The notes under the pieces were generated by a model, which did no database searches, was not told the DNA's origin, and saw only the letters and a program-made list of their open reading frames with translations. The position numbers and the translations under genes were made by a program. A stretch of 64,000 bases of DNA from Nocardioides oleivorans (GTDB lineage Bacteria; Actinomycetota; Actinomycetes; Propionibacteriales; Nocardioidaceae), in the NCBI RefSeq assembly GCF_004137255.1, contig NZ_SDWT01000001.1, positions 3,038,001-3,102,000 on the forward strand, written 5' to 3'. How positions within the stretch are numbered: position 1 is the stretch's first letter; every line of letters begins with the position of its first letter. Positions 1 to 8,205 of the stretch are shown here, in pieces.

Positions 1-481
1 ACGGAGCCGGCTTGCTGGTCGAGGGGGCCGGCTCGCCCAGCTCGTGGGCGATCAGGTCGACGACGTCCTGGGGCGTCTCGGCCGTGCGCAGCGCGTCGGT
101 GAAGGCGGGCTTCACGAGGGCGCGGGCGAGCTTGGTGAGGATCGTGAGGTGGTCGGCGTCGCCGCCGGCCGGGGCGGCGATCAGGAAGGCGAGGTCGGCC
201 GGGCCGTCCTTGGCACCGAAGTCGACCGGCGGGTCGAGCCGGGCGAACGCCAGGGTCGGGGTCTCCACCCCGGTCGTGCGGCAGTGGGGGATCGCGATGC
301 CACCGGGCAGCCCCGTCGCCGAGGTCGACTCGCGCGCGAACGCGTCGGTGATCAGCTGGTCCTTGTCGCTGGCGCGTCCGGCGTCCTCGACGACGGCGGC
401 GAGGGCGCGGATCACGTCCTGCTTGTCGGCACCCCAGTCGGCACCGAGGCGCACGAGGTCGGTGGTGATCAGGTCGGTCAT
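1..481 (-). CDS. fruA: PTS fructose-type permease, IIA domain (partial, runs off the left edge)
   Basis: The first 160 codons of a fructose-family phosphotransferase permease are visible; the rest lies before base 1. The segment is a IIA domain of the fructose/mannitol family. It carries the phospho-accepting histidine in G-I-A-I-P-H-C (H66), which takes phosphate from HPr. IIB and IIC domains would be expected beyond residue 160, where a P/S/A-rich linker (E-P-A-P-S-T-S-K-P) starts. The ATG overlaps the fruK stop as ATGA, so it is translationally coupled as the third gene of a leftward fruR-fruK-fruA operon. The fructose specificity is inferred from that company. Confidence 0.88.
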   Translation of the reverse strand, partial: MTDLITTDLVRLGADWGADKQDVIRALAAVVEDAGRASDKDQLITDAFARESTSATGLPGGIAIPHCRTTGVETPTLAFARLDPPVDFGAKDGPADLAFLIAAPAGGDADHLTILTKLARALVKPAFTDALRTAETPQDVVDLIAHELGEPAPSTSKPAP

Positions 482-1443
482 GCGGTGCCTCCCGAAGAAG
501 CGGTCAGTGCGGTGACGCCGACGAGCTCCGTGCGGAGCTGCGAGGGCAGGGGGATGGTGGTGCCAGGTAGTCCTGCGGCGGCGCTGCCGTAGGCCACAGC
601 CAACGCCAGGCGCTCGGGAGCCGCAAGACCCCTGATGTCGCCGAGCAGGTAGCCGAAGAGGCTGGAGTCGCCGGCGCCCACGGTGCTGACGACGGTGGTG
701 GGCGGGGGCGTGGCGTGCCACGCACCCTCCGCGGTGACCAGGACGGCGCCGTTGCCGCCGAGCGTCGCCAGCACAGCGCCGACGCCCCGGTCGATGAGCT
801 GGCGAGCGGCGACGGCCGTGGCCGCCGGGTCGGACTCGAGCTCGTCGGCGTCGCCGCCGGTGAAGGAGGCGAGCTCCTCGCCGTTGGGCTTCATCAGGTC
901 GGGCGCGGCGTCGGGCAGCGCCTCGACCAGCGCCTGCAGCGGCGCCTCGCTGGTGTCGACGGCGACGTGGCCGCCGACGGCGCGCAGGCGTCGTACGAGG
1001 TCGGCGTAGAAGCCTGCGGGGGCGCCCGCGGGCAGGGAGCCCGCCAGCACGGTCCACGCGGCCGTGCCGGCGCGTGCGAGCACGGCCTCCACCATCCGCT
1101 CGAGGTCGTCGTGGGCGACCTCGGCGCCGGGGGAGTTGAGCTTGGTGGTCGTCCCGTCGGGCTCGGTGATGGTCAGGTTGACCCGCACCGCCCCGGCCGG
1201 GCGCACGGGGCGGCAGTCGATGCCGGCGCCGAGCAGCTCGAGCACGAACGGGTCGTCCTTGAGGGCGGGTACGACGGCGATGCTGGGGATGTCGGCGCTC
1301 ACCGCGGCGCGGGAGATGTTGACCCCCTTGCCGCCGGCCTGCGACGTCACCGAGAGCACCCGGTGGACCTGGCCACGGCTGAGCTCACCGTCGAGCGCGA
1401 CGGTGCGGTCGAAGCTCGGGTTGGGGGTCAGGGTCAGGATCAT
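478..1443 (-). CDS. fruK: 1-phosphofructokinase
   Basis: PfkB-family sugar kinase of 321 residues that phosphorylates fructose 1-phosphate to fructose 1,6-bisphosphate, the step after PTS uptake of fructose. It begins M-I-L-T-L-T-P-N-P-S-F-D-R-T, the typical FruK/LacC amino terminus. It has the substrate motif G-G-K-G-V-N-I-S-R near residue 37 and the ATP/anion-hole motif G-A-G-D-S near residue 255. I placed the start at 1443 because family members begin here and because its ATG overlaps the regulator stop (ATGA). The frame is open further upstream only because it runs antisense through the regulator gene. It is coupled to the permease downstream in the same way. Confidence 0.93.
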   Translation of the reverse strand: MILTLTPNPSFDRTVALDGELSRGQVHRVLSVTSQAGGKGVNISRAAVSADIPSIAVVPALKDDPFVLELLGAGIDCRPVRPAGAVRVNLTITEPDGTTTKLNSPGAEVAHDDLERMVEAVLARAGTAAWTVLAGSLPAGAPAGFYADLVRRLRAVGGHVAVDTSEAPLQALVEALPDAAPDLMKPNGEELASFTGGDADELESDPAATAVAARQLIDRGVGAVLATLGGNGAVLVTAEGAWHATPPPTTVVSTVGAGDSSLFGYLLGDIRGLAAPERLALAVAYGSAAAGLPGTTIPLPSQLRTELVGVTALTASSGGTA

Positions 1444-2207
1444 GCGATCACTACCTCGATTCCGGCGGATTCCAGCGCGCGGCGGTCCGCGGCTTCGATG
1501 TCGCTGTCGGTGACCAGCACGTCCAGACTGTCGAGCGTCGCGAAGCGCACCGCGGTCTCGACGCCGAACTTGGTGGAGTCGGCGAGCACGACGGTCCGGC
1601 GCGCGCACGCGATCATCGCGCGCTTGCTGGCGGCCTCGTCGCTGTCGGGGGTGGTCAGCCCGTGGCCCACCGTGATGCCGTTGGTGGCGATGAAGGCCAC
1701 GTCGGCGCGGAGCTCGGCGAGCGCGGCGACGGTGTCGGCGCCGACGGCTGCGTGGGTGGCCGGGCGGACCTTGCCGGGCAGCAGGTGGAGCTCGATCTGC
1801 GGCAGTCCGGCGAGGCGGGTGGCGACCGGCACAGCGTGCGTGACGACGGTCAGCCGGTGGTCGCGGGGGAGCGCGGCGGCGAAGCGCGAGGTCGTGCTGC
1901 CGGCGTCGATGACCACGACGGAGTCGGGGGAGGGCAGCAGGGAGAGCGCCGCGGTCGCGATCGCCTCCTTGGCCTGGGTGTTGGACTGGTCGCGCTCGCC
2001 GATGCCGGACTCGATGACGGTGAGCGAGCCGGCGGGCACCGCGCCCCCGTGCACACGCCGGACGAGACCCATCCGGTCGAGGGTGGAGAGGTCACGGCGT
2101 ACGGTCTCCGTGGTCACGTCGAACTCCTCGGACAGCTGGACGACGGACAGGCGGCCTCGACGGCTGATCAGGTGAGCCATCGCCTGCTGGCGCTCTTCGG
2201 CGTACAT
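1440..2207 (-). CDS. fruR: DeoR-family transcriptional regulator of the fructose operon
   Basis: 255-residue DeoR-family repressor. An N-terminal winged helix-turn-helix covers about residues 5-57 (R-R-G-R-L-S-V-V-Q-L-S-E-E-F-D-V, then T-V-R-R-D-L). The C-terminal DeoRC sugar-phosphate sensor domain includes the V-V-I-D-A-G-S-T-T motif near residue 98 that normally binds a phosphorylated sugar. First gene of the operon, overlapping fruK by 4 nt. By analogy with actinobacterial FruR it probably represses fru genes until fructose 1-phosphate accumulates, and may also act on divergent ptsI. The symbol rests on context, not on a specific sequence signature. Confidence 0.85.
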   Translation of the reverse strand: MYAEERQQAMAHLISRRGRLSVVQLSEEFDVTTETVRRDLSTLDRMGLVRRVHGGAVPAGSLTVIESGIGERDQSNTQAKEAIATAALSLLPSPDSVVVIDAGSTTSRFAAALPRDHRLTVVTHAVPVATRLAGLPQIELHLLPGKVRPATHAAVGADTVAALAELRADVAFIATNGITVGHGLTTPDSDEAASKRAMIACARRTVVLADSTKFGVETAVRFATLDSLDVLVTDSDIEAADRRALESAGIEVVIA

Positions 2208-2254
2208 GGTCCTCCCGGGATCTGTGTATGTGTTGTTTTAGTCCCGAACGTGTT

Positions 2255-2268
2255 GCTTGTCAACAAGC
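2255..2268. promoter_or_regulatory. Candidate operator between fruR and ptsI
   Basis: Perfect inverted repeat GCTTGT-CA-ACAAGC in the 81-bp divergent gap. It lies just before a TAGGCT hexamer (2270-2275) that could be the ptsI -10 box. TGTTG also occurs twice nearby (around 2231 and 2251), and DeoR-type regulators often use repeated or inverted TGTTG-like elements. The position suits control of ptsI, fruR or both. Function is inferred. Confidence 0.5.
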
Positions 2269-2288
2269 CTAGGCTCTACGGTGTGTCC

Positions 2289-3971
2289 ATGACCACACCC
2301 GAGAGCCCCTCCCTCAGCGGGACCCCGGTCGTTCCGGGTGTTGCCGCAGGCCCCGTCCTCCACGTGCGCGGCGAGGTGTCGCCCGACGCGATCGCCCGGT
2401 TCGGTGAGGGCGACTTCGCCGACGCCGACGCAGCCCTCGCGGCCTACGACGACGCAGCGGCCGCCTTGGCCGACACGTTCACCGCGAAGGCGGGCAAGGC
2501 GCAGGGCGCCGCCGCCGAGGTGCTGACAGCGAGCGCCGGCCTCGCGCGCGACAAGGGCCTGCGTGGCGCGGTGTCGAAGAACCTGCAGGCCGGCCAGGGC
2601 CCGGTGGCCGCGGTCCAGGGTGCCGTCGAGCAGTTCGTCACGATCTTCACCAACATGGGCGGCCTGATGGCCGAGCGGGTCACCGACCTGCGCGACATCG
2701 AGCGCCGCGTCGTCGCCCACCTCGTCGGCGAGCCGGAGCCGGGTGTGCCGACGCCGAAGGAGCCCTCGATCCTGGTGGCCGAGGACCTCGCCCCGAGCGA
2801 CACCTCCGGTCTCGACCCGTCGCTGGTGACCGCGCTGGTCACCGAGCGTGGCGGCGCGACCAGCCACACCGCGATCATCGCCAGGCAGCTCGGCATCCCG
2901 TGCATCGTCGGTGCCGCCGGCATCACCGGGCTCGCTGCCGGCACGTTCGTCGTCGTCGACGGCGAGTCCGGCACGATCGAGCAGGGCGCCGACCCCGAGG
3001 AGGCCCGGGCGCGGGTCGAGGAGAGCCGGCGCCTGCGCGAGGAGCTCGCGAGCTGGAGCGGCCCGGCCTCGACCGCGGACGGCATGCCGTTCAAGCTGCT
3101 CGCCAACGTCGCCGACGGTGCCTCCGCGGAGACCGCGGGCGTCGAGCCGGTCGGTGGCGTGGGCCTGTTCCGCACCGAGCTGTGCTTCCTCGACCGCAAG
3201 GAGGAGCCGAGCGTCGAGGAGCAGGCCGACATCTACAGCGCCGTCCTCGCGCCCTACTCCGACGACCGCTACGTCGTCGTGCGCACCCTCGACGCCGGCT
3301 CCGACAAGCCGATCGCGTTCGCCACCCACGAGGGCGAGGAGAACCCCGCCCTCGGCGTCCGTGGCCTGCGGCTCAGCTTCGACAACCCCGGCCTGATGGA
3401 GCGCCAGCTCGACGGCATCGCGGCCGCCGCCGAGAGGACCGGCACCGAGACCTGGGTGATGGCACCGATGGTCGCCACCGTCGCCGAGGCCGCCGACTTC
3501 GCCGAGAAGGTCAAGAGCCGCGGGCTCAAGGCGGGCGTCATGGTGGAGATCCCGAGTGCGGCGCTGCTCGCGCACCGGATGCTCGAGGTCGTCGACTTCC
3601 TCTCGATCGGCACCAACGACCTCACCCAGTACGCCATGGCGGCCGACCGCATGGCCACCGACCTGGCGCACCTGACTGATCCCTGGCAGCCGGCCGTGCT
3701 CCAGCTCATCGCGATCACCGCCCACGCCGGCACCGAGGCGGGCAAGCCCGTCGGCGTCTGCGGGGAGGCTGCGGCCGACCCGCTGCTCGCGACGGCGCTC
3801 ATCGGCATGGGCATCACGTCGCTCTCGATGGCCGCCCGCGCCGTGCGCCCCGTCGGCGCCCAGCTCGGCAAGGTCACCTTCGAGACGTGCGAGGCCGCCG
3901 CCGAGGCCGCCCTCGGCGCCCCCGACCCGATGGCCGCCCGTGCGGCCGTCCGTGAGCTGCTGGGCCACTGA
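2289..3971 (+). CDS. ptsI: PTS enzyme I (phosphoenolpyruvate-protein phosphotransferase)
   Basis: 560-residue enzyme I, the cytoplasmic kinase that moves phosphate from phosphoenolpyruvate to HPr and so powers every PTS permease. The phosphohistidine lies in R-G-G-A-T-S-H-T-A-I-I-A (H193). The PEP/Mg-binding barrel shows G-V-G-L-F-R-T-E-L near residue 300, then D-K-P, and S-I-G-T-N-D-L-T-Q-Y near residue 438. The ATG at 2289 gives the family's usual N-terminus (P-V-V-P-G-V-A-A-G-P). No HPr gene (ptsH) is visible in the window; it may lie beyond fruA. It diverges from the fru operon and precedes the mannitol-type genes, so it serves both. Confidence 0.95.
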   Translation: MTTPESPSLSGTPVVPGVAAGPVLHVRGEVSPDAIARFGEGDFADADAALAAYDDAAAALADTFTAKAGKAQGAAAEVLTASAGLARDKGLRGAVSKNLQAGQGPVAAVQGAVEQFVTIFTNMGGLMAERVTDLRDIERRVVAHLVGEPEPGVPTPKEPSILVAEDLAPSDTSGLDPSLVTALVTERGGATSHTAIIARQLGIPCIVGAAGITGLAAGTFVVVDGESGTIEQGADPEEARARVEESRRLREELASWSGPASTADGMPFKLLANVADGASAETAGVEPVGGVGLFRTELCFLDRKEEPSVEEQADIYSAVLAPYSDDRYVVVRTLDAGSDKPIAFATHEGEENPALGVRGLRLSFDNPGLMERQLDGIAAAAERTGTETWVMAPMVATVAEAADFAEKVKSRGLKAGVMVEIPSAALLAHRMLEVVDFLSIGTNDLTQYAMAADRMATDLAHLTDPWQPAVLQLIAITAHAGTEAGKPVGVCGEAAADPLLATALIGMGITSLSMAARAVRPVGAQLGKVTFETCEAAAEAALGAPDPMAARAAVRELLGH

Positions 3972-4013
3972 GGCCTTGAGCCCATCGACTCCTCGCCCCG
4001 CCGGGCGAGACCA

Positions 4014-4043
4014 GCCCCGGGAGCTCCGTCTCCGTCCCGGGGC
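4014..4043 (+). terminator. GC-rich hairpin after ptsI
   Basis: Inverted repeat with 8-nt arms GCCCCGGG / CCCGGGGC and a 14-nt loop, 43 nt after the ptsI stop and 47 nt before the next start. There is no T-tract, so it may be a weak terminator or an RNA-stability element. It suggests ptsI and the dehydrogenase are not simply one tight operon. Confidence 0.4.
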
Positions 4044-4090
4044 AACGGTGTCGTCCCCGGAGGCCCCGTCCCACTCACCTTGGAGGAAGC

Positions 4091-5827
4091 ATGACCTCAG
4101 CGTATGACCGCTACCGCGCGGCCGATCTCGACGTGCCCGACGGCGCCTGGGCCTGGCAGCTGCACGGCGCGGGCGAGGACAACATGGGCAAGGACGACGG
4201 CCCCGAGCTGCTCCCCGTCCCCACGCCCGACGCCGACCACATGCTGGTGCGCATCGACAGCGTGGGCCTCTGCTTCTCCGACGTGAAGATCATGCGCCAA
4301 GGCGGCAGCCACCCGAAGCTCTACAACCGCGACCTGGCCCACGACCCCACCCGGCTGGGGCACGAGGTCAGCCTCACCGTCATCGAGGTCGGCGACCACC
4401 TGAAGGACCGCTACCACGCGGGCCAGCGCCTCGCCGTGCAGCCAGACATCTACCAGGACGGCAAGAGCACCGCCTACGGCTACACGATCCCCGGCGGCCT
4501 GATCCAGTACCACCTCATGGGCGCGGAGATGCTCGAGACCGACGACGGCGCCTGCCTGCTGCCGCTCCCGGACTCGTTCGGCTACGCCGAGGCCTCCACG
4601 CTGGAGCCGTGGGGCTGCGTGATGGCGGCCTACACCCAGCGTCGCCGACTCGAGCCCAAGGGCGGCGGGACCATGTGGATCGTCGGCCGGCCAGGCGACG
4701 AGAGGGAGTACGACTTCTCGTCCGGGCTGGACGCACCGGCCACCATCGTGCTGACCGACGTCCCGGCCTCCGTGGCGAGGCTGGTCGAGGCCACCTCGGC
4801 GACCGTGGTCGTCCGCGACGGCATCGGCACCGACGACTTCCAGGCGCTCGTGGACGAGCTGACCGACGGCACGGGCTTCGACGACATCGTCATGCTCGAC
4901 CCGCGCTCCGCGGACACCGTCGGCGCCGTCGCGACGCACATCGCCCGGCGGGGCACCCTCAACATGGTGGGCGAGACCGCCCTCGACGGCCTGGTGAGCA
5001 CCGACGTGGGCCGGCTCCACTACGACTACACCGCCTACGTCGGTGGCCGCGGTCCGGACATCGCCGCCTCCTACGGAGAGGCGCGCAACCGCTGCGACCT
5101 GCGTCGCCAGGGCGTCACGGTCTTCGTCGGCGCCGGAGGGCCGATGGGCCTGATGCACGTCCAGCGAGCCATCCAGCAGGCCGACGGTCCGCGCACCATC
5201 GTGGCCACGGAGGTCAGCGACGAGCGCCTCAAGAGCCTCGAGGACCGCCTGGCCCACCTCGCGGAGAGCAACGGCTGCGAGCTGATCACCTTCAACTCGC
5301 AGACCTCGGAGGTGTCCCTCCACGACTTCGTCATGGGCCTCACCGACGACCGGGGCGCCGACGACGTGGTCGTCAGCGTCCCCATCGCGGACGTGATGGC
5401 CGAGGCCGACACCCTGATGAGGTCGGACGGCATGCTGGTCTTCTTCGCCGGGGTGCCCAACGGCACGCTGGCGCCGGTCAACCTGAGCGAGGTGTACCTC
5501 GACAACGCCCAGTACACCGGGACGTCGGGACTGACGATCCACGACCAGCAGCAGGTGGTCGACCTGGCCACCCGCGGCGAGCTGTCACCGGGATCGATCG
5601 TCGGCGCCGTGGGCGGCATGCGGGCCGCGAAGGACGGGCTCCAGGCCCTCGTGGACGGCAGCTACTCAGGCAAGGTGCTGATCTTCCCCCAGATCGACGA
5701 TCTCCCGCTGATGGGGCTCGACGAGCTCGAGGAGAAGCTGCCCGAGGTCGCCGCCAAGCTCGGTCCCGGCAACACGTGGAACGGCGAGGTCGAGAAGGCG
5801 CTGTTCGACAGCCAGCTCGGCGGGTAG
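4091..5827 (+). CDS. Zinc-type medium-chain dehydrogenase, SorE-like, probable hexitol-phosphate oxidoreductase
   Basis: 578-residue medium-chain dehydrogenase, far longer than the usual 340-420. The GroES-like catalytic domain has candidate zinc ligands C61, G-H-E (H91, E92) and E172. The order of motifs recalls L-sorbose-1-phosphate reductase (SorE). The four-cysteine structural zinc loop is missing. A first nucleotide-fold-like segment (about 195-310) lacks the glycine-rich turn. A second (about 342-480) has an intact G-A-G-G-P-M-G at 347-353, so the Rossmann part looks duplicated with one degenerate copy. It sits between ptsI and a mannitol-type permease, where a mannitol-1-phosphate dehydrogenase would be expected. 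Oxidation of a hexitol phosphate delivered by that PTS is therefore likely. Start: ATG after TTGGAGGAAG. Confidence 0.72.
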   Translation: MTSAYDRYRAADLDVPDGAWAWQLHGAGEDNMGKDDGPELLPVPTPDADHMLVRIDSVGLCFSDVKIMRQGGSHPKLYNRDLAHDPTRLGHEVSLTVIEVGDHLKDRYHAGQRLAVQPDIYQDGKSTAYGYTIPGGLIQYHLMGAEMLETDDGACLLPLPDSFGYAEASTLEPWGCVMAAYTQRRRLEPKGGGTMWIVGRPGDEREYDFSSGLDAPATIVLTDVPASVARLVEATSATVVVRDGIGTDDFQALVDELTDGTGFDDIVMLDPRSADTVGAVATHIARRGTLNMVGETALDGLVSTDVGRLHYDYTAYVGGRGPDIAASYGEARNRCDLRRQGVTVFVGAGGPMGLMHVQRAIQQADGPRTIVATEVSDERLKSLEDRLAHLAESNGCELITFNSQTSEVSLHDFVMGLTDDRGADDVVVSVPIADVMAEADTLMRSDGMLVFFAGVPNGTLAPVNLSEVYLDNAQYTGTSGLTIHDQQQVVDLATRGELSPGSIVGAVGGMRAAKDGLQALVDGSYSGKVLIFPQIDDLPLMGLDELEEKLPEVAAKLGPGNTWNGEVEKALFDSQLGG

Positions 5828-5911
5828 GGGAGCCCGCGGTCGGTCGCCGACCACCTGGTTCCTCCGCCGCCGAGGACACGTGGGCGCTCGTTTCCTGAGA
5901 AAGCCACACAG

Positions 5912-5967
5912 TCGGGCACGAAATCGTGCCCGAATGCTTGGCAACATGCCCGTTCGTGCGGTTTAAT
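5912..5967 (+). promoter_or_regulatory. Promoter and palindromic operator of the mannitol-type PTS
   Basis: A perfect inverted repeat with 10-nt arms (TCGGGCACGA / TCGTGCCCGA, 2-nt centre AA) occupies 5912-5933. Five bases later comes TTGGCA (5938-5943), an 18-bp spacer and TTTAAT (5962-5967), a good sigma-70-type pair. The 5' leader then holds a small hairpin at 5984-6000 and a GGAGG ribosome site at 6011-6015 for the ATG at 6025. An operator directly upstream of the -35 suits an activator, or a repressor that blocks polymerase. A partial second half-site (TTCGTGC) lies in the spacer near 5953. Confidence 0.7.
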
Positions 5968-6024
5968 CACGGCATCATGTGATGGGGGTCACCCACCCCC
6001 TGGCTCAACTGGAGGACATCAAGC

Positions 6025-7524
6025 ATGGCGACCACAACTTCCACTCCGGCGTCGAGCACCGGCGCGCGGGTGCGCGTGCAGAAGTTCGGCACGTTCCTCT
6101 CCAACATGGTCATGCCCAACATCGGCGCGATCATCGCGTGGGGCCTGATCACCGCGTTCTTCATCCCGGTGGGCTGGACGCCCAACGAGAAGATCGCGAC
6201 CATCGTGGGCCCGGGCATCTACTACCTGATCCCGCTGCTGATCGCCTACACCGGCGGCTACAACATCTACAAGGTCCGCGGCGGCGTGGTCGGTGCCACC
6301 GCGACGATGGGCATCATCATGGCGACCAGCTCGCCGCTCTTCAACGAGGTCTACACCGAGACCGGCGGCTCGCCGATGTTCCTCGGCGCGATGATCATGG
6401 GCCCGCTCGGCGGCTACGTGATCATGAAGCTCGACGGCCTGTGGGACGGCAAGATCAAGCCCGGCTTCGAGATGCTCGTCAACAACTTCTCGGCCGGCAT
6501 CGCGGGCGCGCTCATGGCCATCGGCGCCATGTTCATCCTCGGCCCGATCGTCCGCGCCGTGATGGAGATCCTCGGCAACGTCGTCGAGTTCCTCGTCGAC
6601 AACAGCCTCCTGCCGTTCACCGCGATCTTCATCGAGCCCGCCAAGGTGCTGTTCCTCAACAACGCGATCAACCACGGCGTGCTGACCCCCCTCGGCCTCG
6701 ACCAGGCCAAGCAGATCGGTCACTCGGCCCTGTTCCTGCTCGAGGCCAACCCCGGCCCGGGTGCCGGCATGCTCCTCGCGTTCATGTTCTTCGGCAAGGG
6801 TGTCTCGAAGGCGACCGCCCCCGGCGCGCTGGTCATCCAGTTCCTCGGCGGCATCCACGAGGTCTACTTCCCCTACGTGCTCGCCAAGCCGCGCCTGCTC
6901 CTCGCCCTGATCGCCGGTGGCGCCACCGGCACCCTGATGAACGTCATCTTCGACTCCGGCCTGGTCGCACCGGCCGCGCCCGGATCGATCTTCGCGGTGT
7001 ACTCGTCGGTGGCCAAGGGGAGCGTCCTCGGCGTGACCCTGTGCTGGTCGAGCGCGCTCATCGTGACCTTCGTCGTCGCCGCCATCCTGCTCAAGCTCGA
7101 CCGGAGCGAGGAGGACGTCGACCTGGCCGCCGCCACCGCGCAGATGGAGGCCAACAAGGGCAAGAAGTCCTCGGTCGCCAGCGCGCTGACCGGTGGCACC
7201 GCCGCCACCGCCACCACCGCCACCGCGACCAAGGAGATCCGCAACATCGTGTTCGCCTGCGACGCCGGCATGGGCTCCTCGGCGATGGGCGCCTCGGTGC
7301 TCCGCAAGAAGATCCAGGACTCGGGCCACTCCGAGGTCACGGTGGTCAACAAGGCCATCTCCAACCTGACCGACGACATCGACCTGGTGGTCACCCACCA
7401 GGACCTGACGGACCGCGCCCGGGAGAAGACCCCGTCCGCGATCCACGTGTCGGTCGACAACTTCATGGGCAGCCCCCGCTACGACGAGATCGTCGCGATG
7501 GTCCAGGAGAACAACCCGTCCTGA
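6025..7524 (+). CDS. mtlA: PTS mannitol-type permease, IICB
   Basis: 499-residue IICB permease importing and phosphorylating a hexitol, most likely mannitol. IIC spans about residues 15-350 in the membrane. It includes N-N-A-I-N-H-G and the G-G-I-H-E-V-Y-F-P-Y-V motif near residue 277 that is typical of mannitol permeases. A threonine/alanine-rich linker (about 365-402) joins it to IIB, whose phosphocysteine is C412 in F-A-C-D-A-G-M-G-S-S-A-M-G. IIA is encoded separately by the next gene, as in many Gram-positives. Start supported by GGAGG 10 nt upstream. A strong hairpin pair follows the stop, so mtlF may be partly uncoupled from it. Confidence 0.92.
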   Translation: MATTTSTPASSTGARVRVQKFGTFLSNMVMPNIGAIIAWGLITAFFIPVGWTPNEKIATIVGPGIYYLIPLLIAYTGGYNIYKVRGGVVGATATMGIIMATSSPLFNEVYTETGGSPMFLGAMIMGPLGGYVIMKLDGLWDGKIKPGFEMLVNNFSAGIAGALMAIGAMFILGPIVRAVMEILGNVVEFLVDNSLLPFTAIFIEPAKVLFLNNAINHGVLTPLGLDQAKQIGHSALFLLEANPGPGAGMLLAFMFFGKGVSKATAPGALVIQFLGGIHEVYFPYVLAKPRLLLALIAGGATGTLMNVIFDSGLVAPAAPGSIFAVYSSVAKGSVLGVTLCWSSALIVTFVVAAILLKLDRSEEDVDLAAATAQMEANKGKKSSVASALTGGTAATATTATATKEIRNIVFACDAGMGSSAMGASVLRKKIQDSGHSEVTVVNKAISNLTDDIDLVVTHQDLTDRAREKTPSAIHVSVDNFMGSPRYDEIVAMVQENNPS

Positions 7525-7532
7525 TGCGACGG

Positions 7533-7597
7533 GTGACCCGTCCCGAGCGGGTCACGTGACACGGGCCCGGTCCTCCTCCGCGGAGCGCCGGGCCCGT
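7533..7597 (+). terminator. Double hairpin after the IICB gene
   Basis: Two consecutive hairpins. The first (7533-7555) has 8-nt arms GTGACCCG / CGGGTCAC and a 7-nt loop. The second (7561-7597) has 10-nt arms ACGGGCCCGG / CCGGGCCCGT around a CTCCGCGGAG palindrome, followed by TTGT. It is probably a terminator or attenuating processing site that sets a different expression level for mtlF. Confidence 0.65.
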
Positions 7598-7716
7598 TGT
7601 CGTACGACGTCCGGCCGCACCGGCCGGCACCCCGGTCCACCACCACCGATGTGGTGTGATGGGCGCCACGAGCCACCTGCCGTCCGTGACGGCGACGAAC
7701 TGCTGAGGAGTGACAG

Positions 7717-8151
7717 ATGAGCGACGTACTGAGCCGGGAGTCGATCGTGCTGGGCGGCCAGGCCCGCGACCGTGACGGTGCGATCACCGAGGCCGGCAAC
7801 CTGCTGGTGGCCAGCGGGGCGGTGCCGGAGGCCTACGTCGAGGCGATGCACGAGCGCGAGACCTCGGTGTCGACGTTCATGGGCAACGGCCTGGCGATCC
7901 CGCACGGCACCAACGAGGCCAAGTCGCTCATCGAGCACACGGCGATCTCCTTCGTGCGCTACGACGAGCCCGTCGACTGGAAGGGCAGCCCGGCGAAGTA
8001 CGTCGTCGGCATCGCCGGTGCCGGCGACGATCACCTGGTGGTGCTCCAGGCGCTCGCGGGCGCCTTCACCGACGACGCCAAGATCGCCGCCCTCGATGCG
8101 GCGCAGAGCCCGGACGACATCCTCGCCGTCCTCGGTGACGTCAGCGCCTGA
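7717..8151 (+). CDS. mtlF: PTS mannitol-type IIA component
   Basis: 144-residue stand-alone IIA protein that relays phosphate from HPr to the IIB domain of the preceding permease. The active histidine is H63 in G-L-A-I-P-H-G-T. Length and motif match MtlF-type proteins. The start ATG has GAGGAG 7 nt upstream. The 192-nt gap from mtlA contains terminator-like hairpins plus another small stem (CACCAC-CGAT-GTGGTG, 7641-7656), so it may also have its own promoter. No classical mtlD follows; a long terminator closes the unit. Confidence 0.92.
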   Translation: MSDVLSRESIVLGGQARDRDGAITEAGNLLVASGAVPEAYVEAMHERETSVSTFMGNGLAIPHGTNEAKSLIEHTAISFVRYDEPVDWKGSPAKYVVGIAGAGDDHLVVLQALAGAFTDDAKIAALDAAQSPDDILAVLGDVSA

Positions 8152-8161
8152 CGACTCCTCG

Positions 8162-8200
8162 ACGAGAGCCCCCGCCGGTGCGACCGGCGGGGGCTCTCGT
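8162..8200. terminator. Strong bidirectional terminator
   Basis: Perfect inverted repeat with 17-nt arms starting ACGAGAGCCCCCGCCGG and a 5-nt loop, lying between convergent mtlF and the dioxygenase gene. It ends 5 nt from the stop of the latter, so it can terminate transcripts from both sides. Confidence 0.9.
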
Positions 8201-8205
8201 GCGTC

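Noticed and set aside
1444..1608. Upstream extension of fruK to 1608
   Set aside because: It lies antisense-free but inside the coding region of the regulator in another frame and adds unconserved arginine-rich sequence; the ATGA overlap at 1443 is the better start.
1662..2288. Apparent fusion of ptsI to a 209-residue N-terminal extension
   Set aside because: The extension is antisense to the DeoR gene. ATG 2289 gives the canonical enzyme I N-terminus.
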